Below, piece by piece: positions 1 to 12,511 of a stretch of 16,528 bases of DNA; within the stretch, counting starts at the first letter, position 1; each line of letters begins with the position of its first letter. The stretch lies in the NCBI GenBank assembly GCA_022592435.1, contig JABYQS010000632.1:1-16528 (forward strand). The letters are read 5' to 3'. The notes under the pieces were generated by a model, which made no database searches, had not been told where the DNA came from, and saw nothing but the letters and a program-made list of their open reading frames with translations. This DNA is from Cerioporus squamosus (lineage: Eukaryota; Basidiomycota; Agaricomycetes; Polyporales; Polyporaceae). The position numbers and the translations under genes were made by a program.

Positions 1-480
1 CGGATGCCTACCGCCTCGCGGTCGCACGTCACTTCGATCCCGGTTGTCTTCGGGATTCGGTCGCCTGTGGAGCGCGAACTTCAAGACGCTGGTACGCAAA
101 TTGGTACTTTGGGCAACCGTTATGGCTGAACGTTCACATCACCTTCAGATCTCAGCTCCCTACTGCTTCCGTAGTGCACGCGGCTGAAACGTTCGTGTCG
201 ACGTAGCGTCCCTGATCGCACAACTATTCTGTTCTAGTTGGCCACAGCGAGGCAGTACGCATGGCCGCTGCGACATGCGTGCATCTCTCAATTACTCCCG
301 TCGAGGTGTCGCGCCAGTCGTAATCGTATCGCCATGTATAAGCCTGGTCGCTCTGTGAGTGTTAATGCGATCCTTTCTCCCCTGTGCCGACACAATCGCG
401 GCCGTTTCCCAACTCTGAAATGCTTCTGACGCAGGAAAGTCCCGGTGCTTCTACAATTGCCACCCTATTTCACCTCTTGT
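1..480. other. Left edge, no supported gene
   Basis: About 480 bases before the first recognisable gene. The only open frame of any size is a 63-codon plus-strand ORF at 238-429, rich in Arg, Ser and Cys, with no motif I recognise. I see no repeat, tRNA or clear promoter element. It is probably intergenic and includes the upstream region of the membrane-protein gene that follows. Confidence 0.5.
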
Positions 481-2147
481 ATGTCGCATATCCCCAAGCT
501 ACTCGTCCAGTTGGCCTTCGCTGACGCCGTCGAGCAGGTATACTGCAGGGTACTGCAATTTGACCGCCTCTAGTACGTTCGCACATCGCATGCTCGTCCT
601 GAGACCTCAACCTCACGCTGTCCCCCCCGCAGTCCTCTTCATCTACGACAGTTTCATCATCTTCGATCGCGAAGTGGCGTGCTTCTGGACCGCGAAGTGG
701 ACTGGATCGCCACTCTTGTTCTTCGCAAATAAGTGGATATCCGTGCTGGTCTACCTTTCGAACTTGATTGAGTTTGCGTCCTTCCCATCCGATAGGGTGA
801 GTTCTCTCAGTCCTTGCATTGACAATCCCTGACTACCATCAGAGGTGGGTGCATAGCTTTACAGGGCTTAAAGTATCGCAGAATGACCATGGACGTCCTT
901 AGTTGCTCCCTGTTTGGTATTACGACATATGTTTTCGAAATACTACAGTTCATCCCTGGGGCCGGTAAGTCATGCGCTGACTCCTTGAAACGAAGCATAT
1001 AAAGGCTGACGCACGTTCACCGGCAAGTCTTCTCTGCTCTCCGTGCATACGTGTTGAGCAGGAGCAAGCTCCTCGCACTACTTATCCTCGCTTTGTCTCT
1101 AGCACCAGTGGGTACTAACCTGGTGAGTATACTAGATGAATTTTCTGCTCGTGCGGACAAGTAAACATGATCGATGATGCAGGCTCGTTATGCCTACAGT
1201 ATCTCAGGAGAGAGACTTGCACCATTCGGATGCCTGCACACCGACAACACAACTCAAGCACTTAGCCTCAGGTTAGTCTTTGGTTTATAATTCCTCAAAT
1301 GGTTCTGACTTCGTGCAAGATGTAGGTGGGCTTGTAATCACACGCGACACCGCACATTTTTCATAAAAGAAACCGCACAGGGACAATCATCTCTCGTGTT
1401 CCCCTCATTGTTGCCGACATTCTTCTCATCTACATTACATGGAGGGCATCAAGCACCCAGGGTGCCCTGGCAGATCTTCGGCGGTCCAAGAGGCTGACTC
1501 TCTCAGATGTCCTCTTCCGCGATGGTACGTCTCTGAAACAATGTACTCATGAATGTTATGCCTGTTTCTCATAGCCAACCGCCTATAGGAACGATATATT
1601 TCATGTACGTGACATTGTAGAGCCAAGACGATATCTGACGGACGTCGACCCTCGTCATCAGAGTTCTGTTCATCCTCAACGTTCTCCATCTTGTGCTCAC
1701 GGTGACCGCGGTAAGCCATGCGACGTCTCTCATTCCTGGTCCAGTCTGTGTCTCCATACTCACAATTGTCTGAACAGCTGGCAGACGTCGTCGAGGGCGC
1801 GAGCTTTGTCCCTGGTTTCATCGCCCCGTACGTGTCTGACCCGGGTGTGAACATGCTGAGTCTATCCACTAACGCCCTTTCCCATGCACAGCCTAACAGC
1901 GATCCTCATCTCACGCTTCCTTCTCGACCTGCAAGAAGCAAACCAGACGGTCGTCAGGCTCGACCCCGACGATCCTCTGCACTCCTTGGAAAATCCCTGG
2001 GACGACACACCAAGCTTCATCTCGTCCCTGGGAGGCTTCATCAACCCGGAGAGGACGGAGCCAGTCGATGATGAACTCGACTTGCACGTCATCCCGTCCT
2101 CAGAGCCCGCGGAGGCCTCTCAGCCTGAGCCGTCCTCTTCCGCGTAG
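481..2147 (+). CDS. DUF6533-type multi-pass membrane protein
   Basis: Fungal membrane protein of unknown function from the DUF6533 family, which is greatly expanded in mushrooms. Well-supported exons are 633-796, 865-964, 1028-1122, 1183-1271, 1370-1524, 1589-1604, 1662-1710, 1778-1827 and 1892-2147. All introns are GT-AG and phases are consistent throughout. The N-terminal domain has the hallmark order: a hydrophobic segment ending in IYDSFIIFDREV, then FWTAKW, then LLFFANKW. About seven hydrophobic segments follow, including SALRAYVLSRSKLLALLI, PLIVADILLIYITW, VLFILNVLHLVLTV and LTAILISRFLLDLQEA. An acidic, Ser/Pro-rich soluble tail of about 70 residues follows. The protein is about 350 aa if it starts at 481 (MSHIPKLLVQ). 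That start needs two very short introns, 538-573 (36 nt) and 596-632 (37 nt). The alternative ATG at 560 reads through the pyrimidine-rich acceptor at 621-632, giving an N-terminus unlike the family. It converges tail to tail with the peroxidase at 3488. Family assignment is from remembered pattern; the function is unknown. Confidence 0.72.
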
Positions 2148-3487
2148 CCTGCGTATGGCTATAGCCCGCCTTCCTGCCAGTTAGTTTTATCTGCGTCTTC
2201 GGTTCCTCCAGTTTCGTCTCTTCGTTGTAGTCGCGTTTCTCGGCTTCTATGACGAATGCTTGGGAGAGTCTCAATTGCTTCGCCTAGATTGAGCTCATGT
2301 AAGTATTTATACGTGTCCGGTATCTGTATCTATGTAGCATGGTTGTCCTATGTACGAGTGTCGTCTTGTGTATCTCACTCCCCATTATTCTCGTCGAAGC
2401 TGAGAAACCTGAATGAGAAGACCCTATCTATATGTACCAGTAAGTACGTCGAGCGGCGGTTATGGCCACTGGCGGCTGTACCAAGCACGCAGCCGCGAGA
2501 CCGCCACCAGCGTCCAGTTCTATTGAGCTGCCACTGTTGGATGCCCGCCGGCGAAGCTGTCCAGTGAGATGGCAGGCTGTGGACCTCGCAAAGCTTTGCA
2601 GCAATTGTTGCGGACGTGGCAGAGGGGGAAGATCGGGCATGTCCGACCATAATGATTGTATCTAGTGACCTTCCCGGAGGTGCCTATTGACCGTTGGACG
2701 CTCTCGGTGGGAGATATGCTAGAGATAAGGACCGAGGCTAGAACGTCGGAGCGGAGGGTGGTGGGCTGCCAGTACCCTGAGGCCACGCCGGGCAGACGAC
2801 ATCCATGTTACTTTGGCCTCGGGCATGCGGACACTGGATAAATCTCATGGGACAGCAAAATACGGAAGAGTCGAGAGTTCGACTAGCGATGAATGAACAA
2901 GACTCAGCAACCAGTACGCTCGAACCTCGTTATGCGACACACCTCATAACCGTACCTGCGCCGCCCCGCGCGCCCGCCATCCAACCTCGTAGGGCCATGT
3001 GATGTGCTTGGAAATCTCTCTGGTGACCCGCATCTTTGACGGCTCAAATCCGAATCGGTGATACTAGGAGGTTGCGTGAGTCGACCAACGGACTAGAGAC
3101 AGGAATGAACAGTAGTGGGAGATGGTCAAGAGCAAGCCACGGACGATGTGGAAGCGCCCCGGGCCCCGCTGGGACTGGTACTTACTGGACATTCGACTTC
3201 GCGTTTGGGCAAGGAACTGGTGAGTCATGCACGGGAAGACAGACCCACCACAGCATCTCCCATAGCACTTGGTCGGAGTTTCGTAGCCTCAACGAGTCAT
3301 AATCGGTAACACTGAGGACGGAGACCAGGCAGGGCTTCTGAGCAGGCACTGGTATAGCAGCGAGGGCATTGCTGCAGAGGTTCGGGTGTGTAGCCAACGC
3401 AGATACCTCATATATTCACTAGCAGATCACGACTGAACAATGATATGGCCTATCTATACCAAGGCGCACGATGGTGCAGACGGTGTC
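2148..3487. other. Intergenic stretch between convergent genes
   Basis: About 1.3 kb between the stop of the DUF6533-type gene and the stop of the minus-strand peroxidase, so it should hold both 3' untranslated regions. Open frames here are under about 105 codons, overlap one another on both strands (for example 2375-2786), and have no family motif or matching intron signals. I see no transposon ends, tRNA or long repeat. Confidence 0.5.
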
Positions 3488-4867
<1,380 letters not shown>

Positions 4868-4952
4868 GGCAGAGGACCTATCTGGTGAGGGAGGAGCAGA
4901 GGAAGCTGAATGCCGAGTGCTCTGAGGAGACCCTTGAAGTCAGCGGGACCGC

Positions 4953-4960
4953 CTTATATA
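4953..4960 (-). promoter_or_regulatory. TATA box of the minus-strand peroxidase
   Basis: On the minus strand this reads TATATAAG, 86 bases upstream of the ATG at 4867, with no other ATG in the intervening leader. Both position and sequence fit the strong TATA promoters usual for secreted lignin peroxidases. Confidence 0.75.
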
Positions 4961-5046
4961 CCTCCATGCCACTTCAGTGAGATAACTCACCGAAGGTCTG
5001 TACCACGAAAGGTTCGGGCGTTGAGACATACGTGGTTACACCCTAG

Positions 5047-5051
5047 CCAAT
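5047..5051 (-). promoter_or_regulatory. Inverted CCAAT element
   Basis: CCAAT on the plus strand (ATTGG in the direction of the peroxidase), about 180 bases upstream of its ATG. CCAAT and inverted CCAAT sites are common in fungal peroxidase promoters. The motif is short, so function is an inference from position. Confidence 0.4.
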
Positions 5052-5084
5052 CCCATCGCGGCGAATGCGCTATTTTCAATACTG

Positions 5085-5091
5085 TGCGCAC
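5085..5091. promoter_or_regulatory. Putative metal-response element
   Basis: TGCGCAC fits the TGCRCNC consensus proposed for Mn/metal response in MnP-type promoters. Because TGTGCGCACG is nearly palindromic, the consensus also appears on the minus strand. It lies about 220 bases upstream of a gene with a complete Mn(II) site, which makes the context fitting. A 7-base degenerate motif can arise by chance. Confidence 0.35.
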
Positions 5092-7214
5092 GAAGGGGAC
5101 GAAGCCATGGCTGGCACCCACATCCAGGCGGTCGGCGTGTTGCCTCAAAAACCTGGTACTCACAAAAGGATGTGGTATCCGCGCCTTGTCAGAGTGTCTC
5201 CATGTCTCATCCACCAATCCGTGTGTTCGATAAGCAGGCAATTGATGTCATCTGCGAAAATGAGCGAAGAACAAGAGCCGACTCAGGTCAGGAGTATCTG
5301 TTTTCATCAGGTACGACGGGAGGCGTACCTCGAACAGATACACGAGCAGCGATGCCAAGCCATAGTTTGATAGAGTTTGCAGACAGAAGCGGGCGTGCTT
5401 GGCATTCGCAGATCGCACCGTCGAACCTGGGGTAGAACCATATCCGTGGAAGATAGTGGTCATAACTTGAAGCGGGAACTTGATTCACAGCGAGGCGTTG
5501 ACGTGGAAGCAGCATACCGAGCCACCGGGATGGTTACGGGAGCTCAAGTTAGGCAGCGCTAAGGGGCCGTCTTCGCGAAGCCTCTTTCGATACAAGGACA
5601 TTCTCAATCCAGGGAAGGCACACGTACCCCGCGCTCCCTACGGCATCACAGTCGTCACGCCGCTTGAAGCAACATTGAGGTAGTTGTCGTGGTAAGTCAG
5701 TTGCTGTAGTTCATGCTTTGTAGGTAGGCACCAAACCTGGGTCCCATGCCTGTCAACAAGGTCGTGAGACTCGTCCAGAGTACGGCGCACGAGAATTACC
5801 GCGACTACGGGGTCTATATACCGGGAATTCGCAACGATGGATCTTCGTGGGAGGAAGTCAGCCGAGTCTTCCGTCGAGAGTGCTTCGGGCAGGAACGCCA
5901 AGCGCACTCGAGTTCCCAGGGCGCAACGGTATCCTGTTGAACATCCGGCGTCACATGAGGAAGACATGGGAAGAGTGTTATAGGCGGACTCACTACGGAA
6001 ACCTGCCCTCATACACTCGGGCGCGTATCCGCTGCGACACGCGTTGAGTCGAGAACTGGAGTAGACGGCAGTAAGACCGCGTTGTGAGTGGAAGAACCTT
6101 AGTGATGGGCAACCGGTCCTAGTCTGCGTGCAGTGGAGCGGAACTGACCCCGGATCGGACTCAGGACTCCGATTAACGAACGTAAGGGGCCTCGAGTACG
6201 CAATTTTCGTCAGTTCCATGAAGCACTCTTGTCGGCGTCCATATACCTTGGGTCATATATATGATGTTTGTCACCTCAGGCTTTTAAACGCAGTTCACAG
6301 AACGGCGAGTGCGACAGATTTGCCCATTAAGAACTAAGCAAGCAAGTAGTACTTACATACTGTAGTTCAAGGCGGTCGCTTGCGAGCTGATGTCGTACCA
6401 GTGTGAACGTTGCTGGTGACGACTATTGACAGGAGGTTCGACGCGCCTGTGAATGTGTCGCTGAGGTGAACGTATGGAGGCACGTAGGCTGGAGAGGCTG
6501 AGCTCGTCATGGTTGGGAAGCACGTCGTAACCGGTGGTGGCGCCGGCGTGGTGGCTGCGAGGGCACGAGGCTACGAGCCGCCCTCGGCAATCACTTGCGA
6601 CGCTGGCGAGAGTTGGGTGGCATCTCCCAGCTAGAGCGCGAAGGGAAGTTCCAAGCAAGCTTGGAACATTCAAGAGACTTATTCAGCAGTAATGAGAAAC
6701 TGAGGAGTAGTTGACCTAACTAAGGATGGGCACCGTGACGGAGAACAGCTTGGATTTGTCGAAGTCCTTCAACGTTAGAAGCTCATATGGCCTTGGTACT
6801 TTCATGTTTTGTACGGGCCCTGTCGCGCAGTGGTATAAGATGTCCCAATACGTCGAGCTAGACTTGGACGCGCGGCCGCCTGGGGTTCGAAACCTGTTCG
6901 CACGCGAAAGGTCACCTTCAATTTTTATCTCTCCTCCTCACGGCTTCGTTGCATTCAGTCCCCCCGCCATGAGCGTTCGATGTCGATAATTCGCTCGAAA
7001 TTGCGAGAGATTTTTGGCAGAGGATATTGGTGGAATTTGCGTAGAGTCGAAGCAAGCCTGTGACTCAACATGGTCACGCATGACACCGGCACTAGCTCAG
7101 TCTCGTTCGATTCAGTGGCGATCACTCCCTCTCATCAGTACCCTCTCCACTGCTATATTTCACTGGTAATATCTCGGGCCTGGTTTCCTCAGCGCAATCT
7201 AGGTCACCTATAGC

Positions 7215-8488
7215 ATGGCATTGGGTCAACAGCCACGCTATGCAGGGGGTCCACGCCAGAACCTTCGCGCTTTCGCTGCTCCGTCAAACGACGATCCCCG
7301 CCAACTCACCAAGGCCTCGTACAAGCTCTTGAAGAGTCAGTCGTCGGCTGTTGTTTCATCCTCATCCCGCTGAGTTATAGATGTGACTTTCTCCATTATG
7401 GCGGCAGGGTTCTTCGACGATGTATCGCGATACCCCAACGATGAGCAGACCCTCGAACTTGTGGAGCAAGTCCGCAAGATAGGTTGCGATTGGTGCACAT
7501 TCAAGAAGGTCCGTCGATACTTCCGGAACAGACGACGCTCAGCGGAATGGGGACGCCTTGAAGGGCCTGGGATCAAGCAGACGGAGGCAACGGTCGCGGT
7601 GACTGAGCGGGGGCGGGCCACCGAGGTGGCGAAGGCTGGGTCGGCGGGACCTTCCCTGGAGTTGAAGTCTTGTGCGGTGGAAGATGAAACCAAGGGTTCT
7701 AGTGTCTTGGAGATGGAGACATCGGTGGTGGAGAATACGCCTAAGCATGCTCGTGTGAGAGCTGTCTCTGCGACTCCATTGGCCACGATATCCAACTTGG
7801 TTGGACGATCGGGTGCGTCTCATGCTGGTACTATTGTCCATACTTACCCTTCATATATGGCGGGCAGCTCGGACGTCACACCTCCTGCGTGTGCGCCCCC
7901 GGAATAAACCCTCCGAGTCGTCGTCTCCAATACTCTCAGAACCACGGCAAGTTTGCAAAGTGGAGGACGATGAGACACCCATTGGCATACCCGATACAAC
8001 AGCTCTCAGGCTCTTCGACACCCGCGCTCTCCTTTCGCTCTCACCTGGAGAGGCGGACTATGCCGCGGCATCGTTCATTGCCTCGACACACGCGGTTGCT
8101 CAAAAGGAAGAGTCGCATGCGGATGAGGATATCAACCCTGCTCCAAGGCCGCAAGCAGAGCACTTGGAGGTGCAAGGTAGGCCCACGTTCACGCATCGCC
8201 ATCAGTTTTCCGTCCTCTGCACGGACGACGATGCTAACGTTGTATTAATGGATAGCCATTGGAGGAAACTCTATCCTGTCATTCGATCCCCGGATGAACG
8301 ACCTGGCTACCCTTCTCGCTGGAGCCCTTGACGGTGCTACAACCTGCATCTCTGCAGCCCCGAAGACGTTCAAGGACCTCGGGCGATACCTCCAAGATCA
8401 GACTGCCAGCGTCGAGCTCCTCGAAGACATCCGTACTGGAGTCTATCCCCATCTCGGATCGGTTGCTTCCGACGTTCCTCGCGATTAG
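7215..8488 (+). CDS. Atypical homeodomain protein
   Basis: Probable nuclear DNA-binding protein of 355 aa. Exons are 7215-7335, 7408-7812, 7868-8176 and 8256-8488; introns are 72, 55 and 79 nt, and every junction keeps phase 1. The homeodomain spans about residues 31-88 and is split by intron 1. Helix 1 is SYKLLKRFFDDVSRYP, the middle is DEQTLELVEQVRKIG, and the recognition helix ends KVRRYFRNRRRS. That corresponds to the WF-N-R core with Trp48 replaced by Tyr, and Phe49, Asn51 and Arg53 kept. The rest is Ser/Thr/Glu-rich and looks disordered, with a conserved-looking C-terminal helical stretch (LGRYLQDQTASVELLEDI). It lies between two divergent peroxidases. This could be one of the divergent homeodomain proteins expanded in mushrooms rather than a mating-type HD1 or HD2; no partner HD gene lies beside it. 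Confident as a gene, moderately confident as a homeodomain, target unknown. Confidence 0.75.
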
Positions 8489-10667
8489 CAGCTGCGGACA
8501 CGCTCTCTCAGCCTACTAAATACTCGTTTGACTCCCGACATCCTAGACTGTCTGATTCTCTGACAACTTCTGCACCTTCACCGCGGCTCGTCTTTTGGAC
8601 TGCATCTCCGTCCTGGCAGTTCTGGCTGTGGTTCGAATACCTCTCTCTCCGCCATGAGGCTTACGCACCTTACTCATGTACAGCCTACTTCCCGGGACAT
8701 ACTAGTTCGGTGCGGTCTTCGCTGCGTTACCTCCTCACTTGAATCAATAACACTCTTATATTGGTTACTGGAAGCCGCGCCGCTTGTTGGGGCCAAGTCA
8801 TGCTTGAGGGCAGACGTTCAGTAGCCTCGTGTTGACGGCACCGATGCGGCACATATCAGCGCTTACCGCTTGCTCAAGCCTCAGCGCACAGCGTCCACCT
8901 TGCGTCCCACCACGACATCCGATAAGTATGCCTTCACCCTCTCGTCCTCTCTCGAGCTCAGACGTGGCTGCTATACTTCTGCTCCTCGCTAATCTTGGTC
9001 TTGTAGCTGTCGGTGTGGCGTATCGCTGGTTTCCGAGTCGTGACAGAGATCAAACTCGCAGGCCTGAGTAAGGCCAAGTGCGCGAACAATGGACCGTCCG
9101 TACGACCGTCCCCTCCTTTTCCGATCCTCAAGCCTCTTATGAACGTGGAGCCATCATGGTATCTCCCAACACACGATCTACATGCAGTGCGGTGACTTCA
9201 TCAACTCTACACATCGTTGTGCAGGGAGTCGATCGACATATGACTCCTCGACTCCGAGCTCGACCTCGCAAATTCCATGCATATCTATCGGATGCGATTG
9301 GCGTTATTGCAGAGGGGCGGGGCAGATGGATCTCGACGGCTTGGGCTCTTTGTGAGTTGACTCTGCACCTCGGTCCTCCATGTTGCACGATATCGTCAAG
9401 ATCGTATTCAAGATGCGTATCGACTAGTGCGACCGTTGGTTGCGCATGTCGGTGGGATATGCCTTACTCCGCTCCCGCCATGTACCCTTGCTGCTTCGGT
9501 TGACGCACGACGCCCGTTCCGACTTGCCTCCCCTTGGGCACTTCGAAGTCCCCACACCTCTATCACGAATGACGAATTCATTCCTTCACCCTCGTGCGCG
9601 GTCATGACTCTCCCGGAACAACATAAACTAGCTATCTCCGCCATCGGAATCGTAGGGTCGAGAACACTCGCATATTCATCCGCCCACTAAGACTCAAGTC
9701 AGACTCAAGGGTATCCTCGCATGCTATCGGGCGTTCGTGCCGAGATGGATGCGCTGCTTCGCAGCATATACGGTACGTCTCCCTCTATTACTGTATCGCG
9801 TGTTGGGCACTCCACGGGCGCAACACCGAGTGAGGCAAAGTAGTATTACCAGCGACCATCAGGCCGAGCCCCAAGGTGTGTATACACTCTGGGAGCGACT
9901 TCCGAGATTATATACACACGAAAGACCACCTGGCATTGCGATCCGTGGTGTTCTATCCCGCCCTTCCTGTCTTGACCGGACTCGCACGCTAACGTACCAT
10001 GCGACAAGACGACACAGCCGCATCCTGAGAACAACAAAGGAACATACTCTGGCTTGGCCTTCCTTGCCCAGCAGCATGATACCAACCGTTCGGCTAGTTC
10101 TCTCCCACGAAGACGCTTGACTCAAAACCACACGGCGCCCACGACTATAGCATTCACGGACACTGTCCTCGTCGCCCGCCACGCGTGCGCTCCACGGCGG
10201 CGGTATAGAAAGGCTCTTCTTAATGGGCTCATTCAGCTATACTTCGAGCAGACAACCGTGTCATTCTGCGAGGTATGCCTTCTATTGTACTTGATCGTAT
10301 GCCTTCCTGCTGACCTTTGTGCTCTCCTTCATGGCGTCCATCCAGCTTGCCCCCCTCACGAGTAGCCGCGGAACTATCAGCATTCTGAGACACGCTCGTG
10401 CAACCGAGCTTTCGATATCGTCCAAAAGGATCAGGTTTGGAGAGCTTATTGGCCCTATGGGCGACGCTCACCGACACGGAGACTGCATGGACGTGTTCCG
10501 CTGCCCGTCAAGCTGGTCCAGGAAAGAGGCCACGGCACCGAAAGCGAGCAAATGTTCGCGTCGTCATTGGGTCGACTCTTGATCCTGATTGATATCCATC
10601 TTCCGGGTTGGAAACGTCCTGACGGAACACATGAACGTTGTCATTTTGTCTGCTGAGTCTGTCAGGG
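8489..10667. other. Gene-poor region between homeodomain gene and second peroxidase
   Basis: About 2.2 kb with many overlapping ORFs of 60-140 codons on both strands and no recognisable domain. The best fragments are a short membrane-anchored frame starting at 8928 and plus-strand frames around 9078-9503 and 9737-10120. Some GT-AG pairs can be drawn (for example donors at 9068 and 9775), but I could not join them into a coherent reading frame. The right end (about 10500-10667) should be promoter of the second peroxidase; an inverted CCAAT lies near 10568 and a TGCGCTC metal-response-like match at 10186-10192. Confidence 0.45.
8928..9071 (+). CDS. Possible small membrane-anchored ORF
   Basis: A 47-residue frame starting MPSPSRPLSS, followed by one clear hydrophobic helix (AAILLLLANLGLVAVGVAY) and a basic tail (RWFPSRDRDQTRRP). 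This looks like a signal-anchor N-terminus. A splice donor (GTAAGG) lies at 9068, just before the stop, so it might be the first exon of a longer gene, but no downstream exon keeps the frame convincingly. I do not recognise a family. It may equally be chance. Confidence 0.2.
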   Translation: MPSPSRPLSSSDVAAILLLLANLGLVAVGVAYRWFPSRDRDQTRRPE

Positions 10668-10673
10668 TATAAG
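10668..10673 (+). promoter_or_regulatory. TATA box of the plus-strand peroxidase copy
   Basis: TATAAG lies 56 bases upstream of the ATG at 10724, with no intervening ATG. It is the counterpart of the TATA box of the paralogue, so the promoter seems structurally intact although the coding region is broken. Confidence 0.7.
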
Positions 10674-10723
10674 AGCATACTTCTACGTCCTTCGACTCCT
10701 CAGCGAACTCGGCTTTCGACACC

Positions 10724-12089
<1,366 letters not shown>

Positions 12090-12511
12090 ACTTCTCAACG
12101 AGCCGGATGCCACGTGCCATGCGGGGACCATTCGTCGCGGGCTGTAACGGCACAGATGAAGAGTGTCGCTGGTTGTAGGTGCTGCTGGTTATGGATGTCG
12201 CTGGTCTCCTGGGGTCCACCTTTCCGATAGATTGTGACATCGTGTTCAATGGCAGAATCCGAATCTTGCGCTTTTGCACAGAGCCAATATACCCACGGGC
12301 GCAGCTGCACGCATGCTGACCTCTGAACGTCAGGCCGAGAGGCGCTGAAGCCAGATATTACGTCAGGCTAGTACAGACCCAAGTACACCCTTTTTTCTCC
12401 TGCCACGACCACCTCCGCACTCACCACATATCCCCTGGTACGTTGTGGAGATGTTGATCGACCCGATGTGCTCTACTGAACTCCGTCTTTGCACTGTTGT
12501 GCAGTTTGACT
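12090..12511. other. Spacer before the F-box gene
   Basis: About 420 bases holding the 3' end of the peroxidase copy and the promoter of the F-box gene. There is a pyrimidine-rich patch (about 12388-12424) but no clear TATA box. Short minus-strand ORFs here have no recognisable content. Confidence 0.5.

Larger units (their letters stand above)
4968..7214. other. Intergenic region with peroxidase promoter and unrecognised ORFs
   Basis: About 2.2 kb between the start of the minus-strand peroxidase and the homeodomain gene. Apart from the promoter elements near 4953-5091, it holds overlapping frames on both strands. The longest is a minus-strand ORF at 5638-6219 (193 codons, rich in Arg, Ser and Cys), and another lies at 6353-6673 on the minus strand. 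Neither has a domain, transmembrane segment or convincing intron pattern, and I do not annotate them as genes. A TATA-like TATATT lies near 7153, about 60 bases before the homeodomain ATG. Confidence 0.45.

Noticed and set aside
5638..6219. 193-codon minus-strand ORF
   Set aside because: Composition is Arg/Ser/Cys-rich with no domain, no membrane segment and no supporting splice or promoter signals. I treat it as a chance open frame.
6818..6905. Possible tRNA gene (CGCAGTGGTATAAGA resembling an A box, GGGGTTCGAAACC resembling a B box)
   Set aside because: The T stem does not pair well, and no acceptor stem or 5-bp anticodon stem with a normal loop can be formed. Probably chance or a highly decayed relic.
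7215..8488. Mating-type A (HD1/HD2) locus
   Set aside because: Only one homeodomain gene is present, it is atypical, and no divergent HD partner or mitochondrial intermediate peptidase gene lies next to it.
9078..10120. Multi-exon gene joining plus-strand frames at 9078-9503 and 9737-10120
   Set aside because: Several GT-AG pairs can be drawn, but none gives a consistent phase or recognisable domain.
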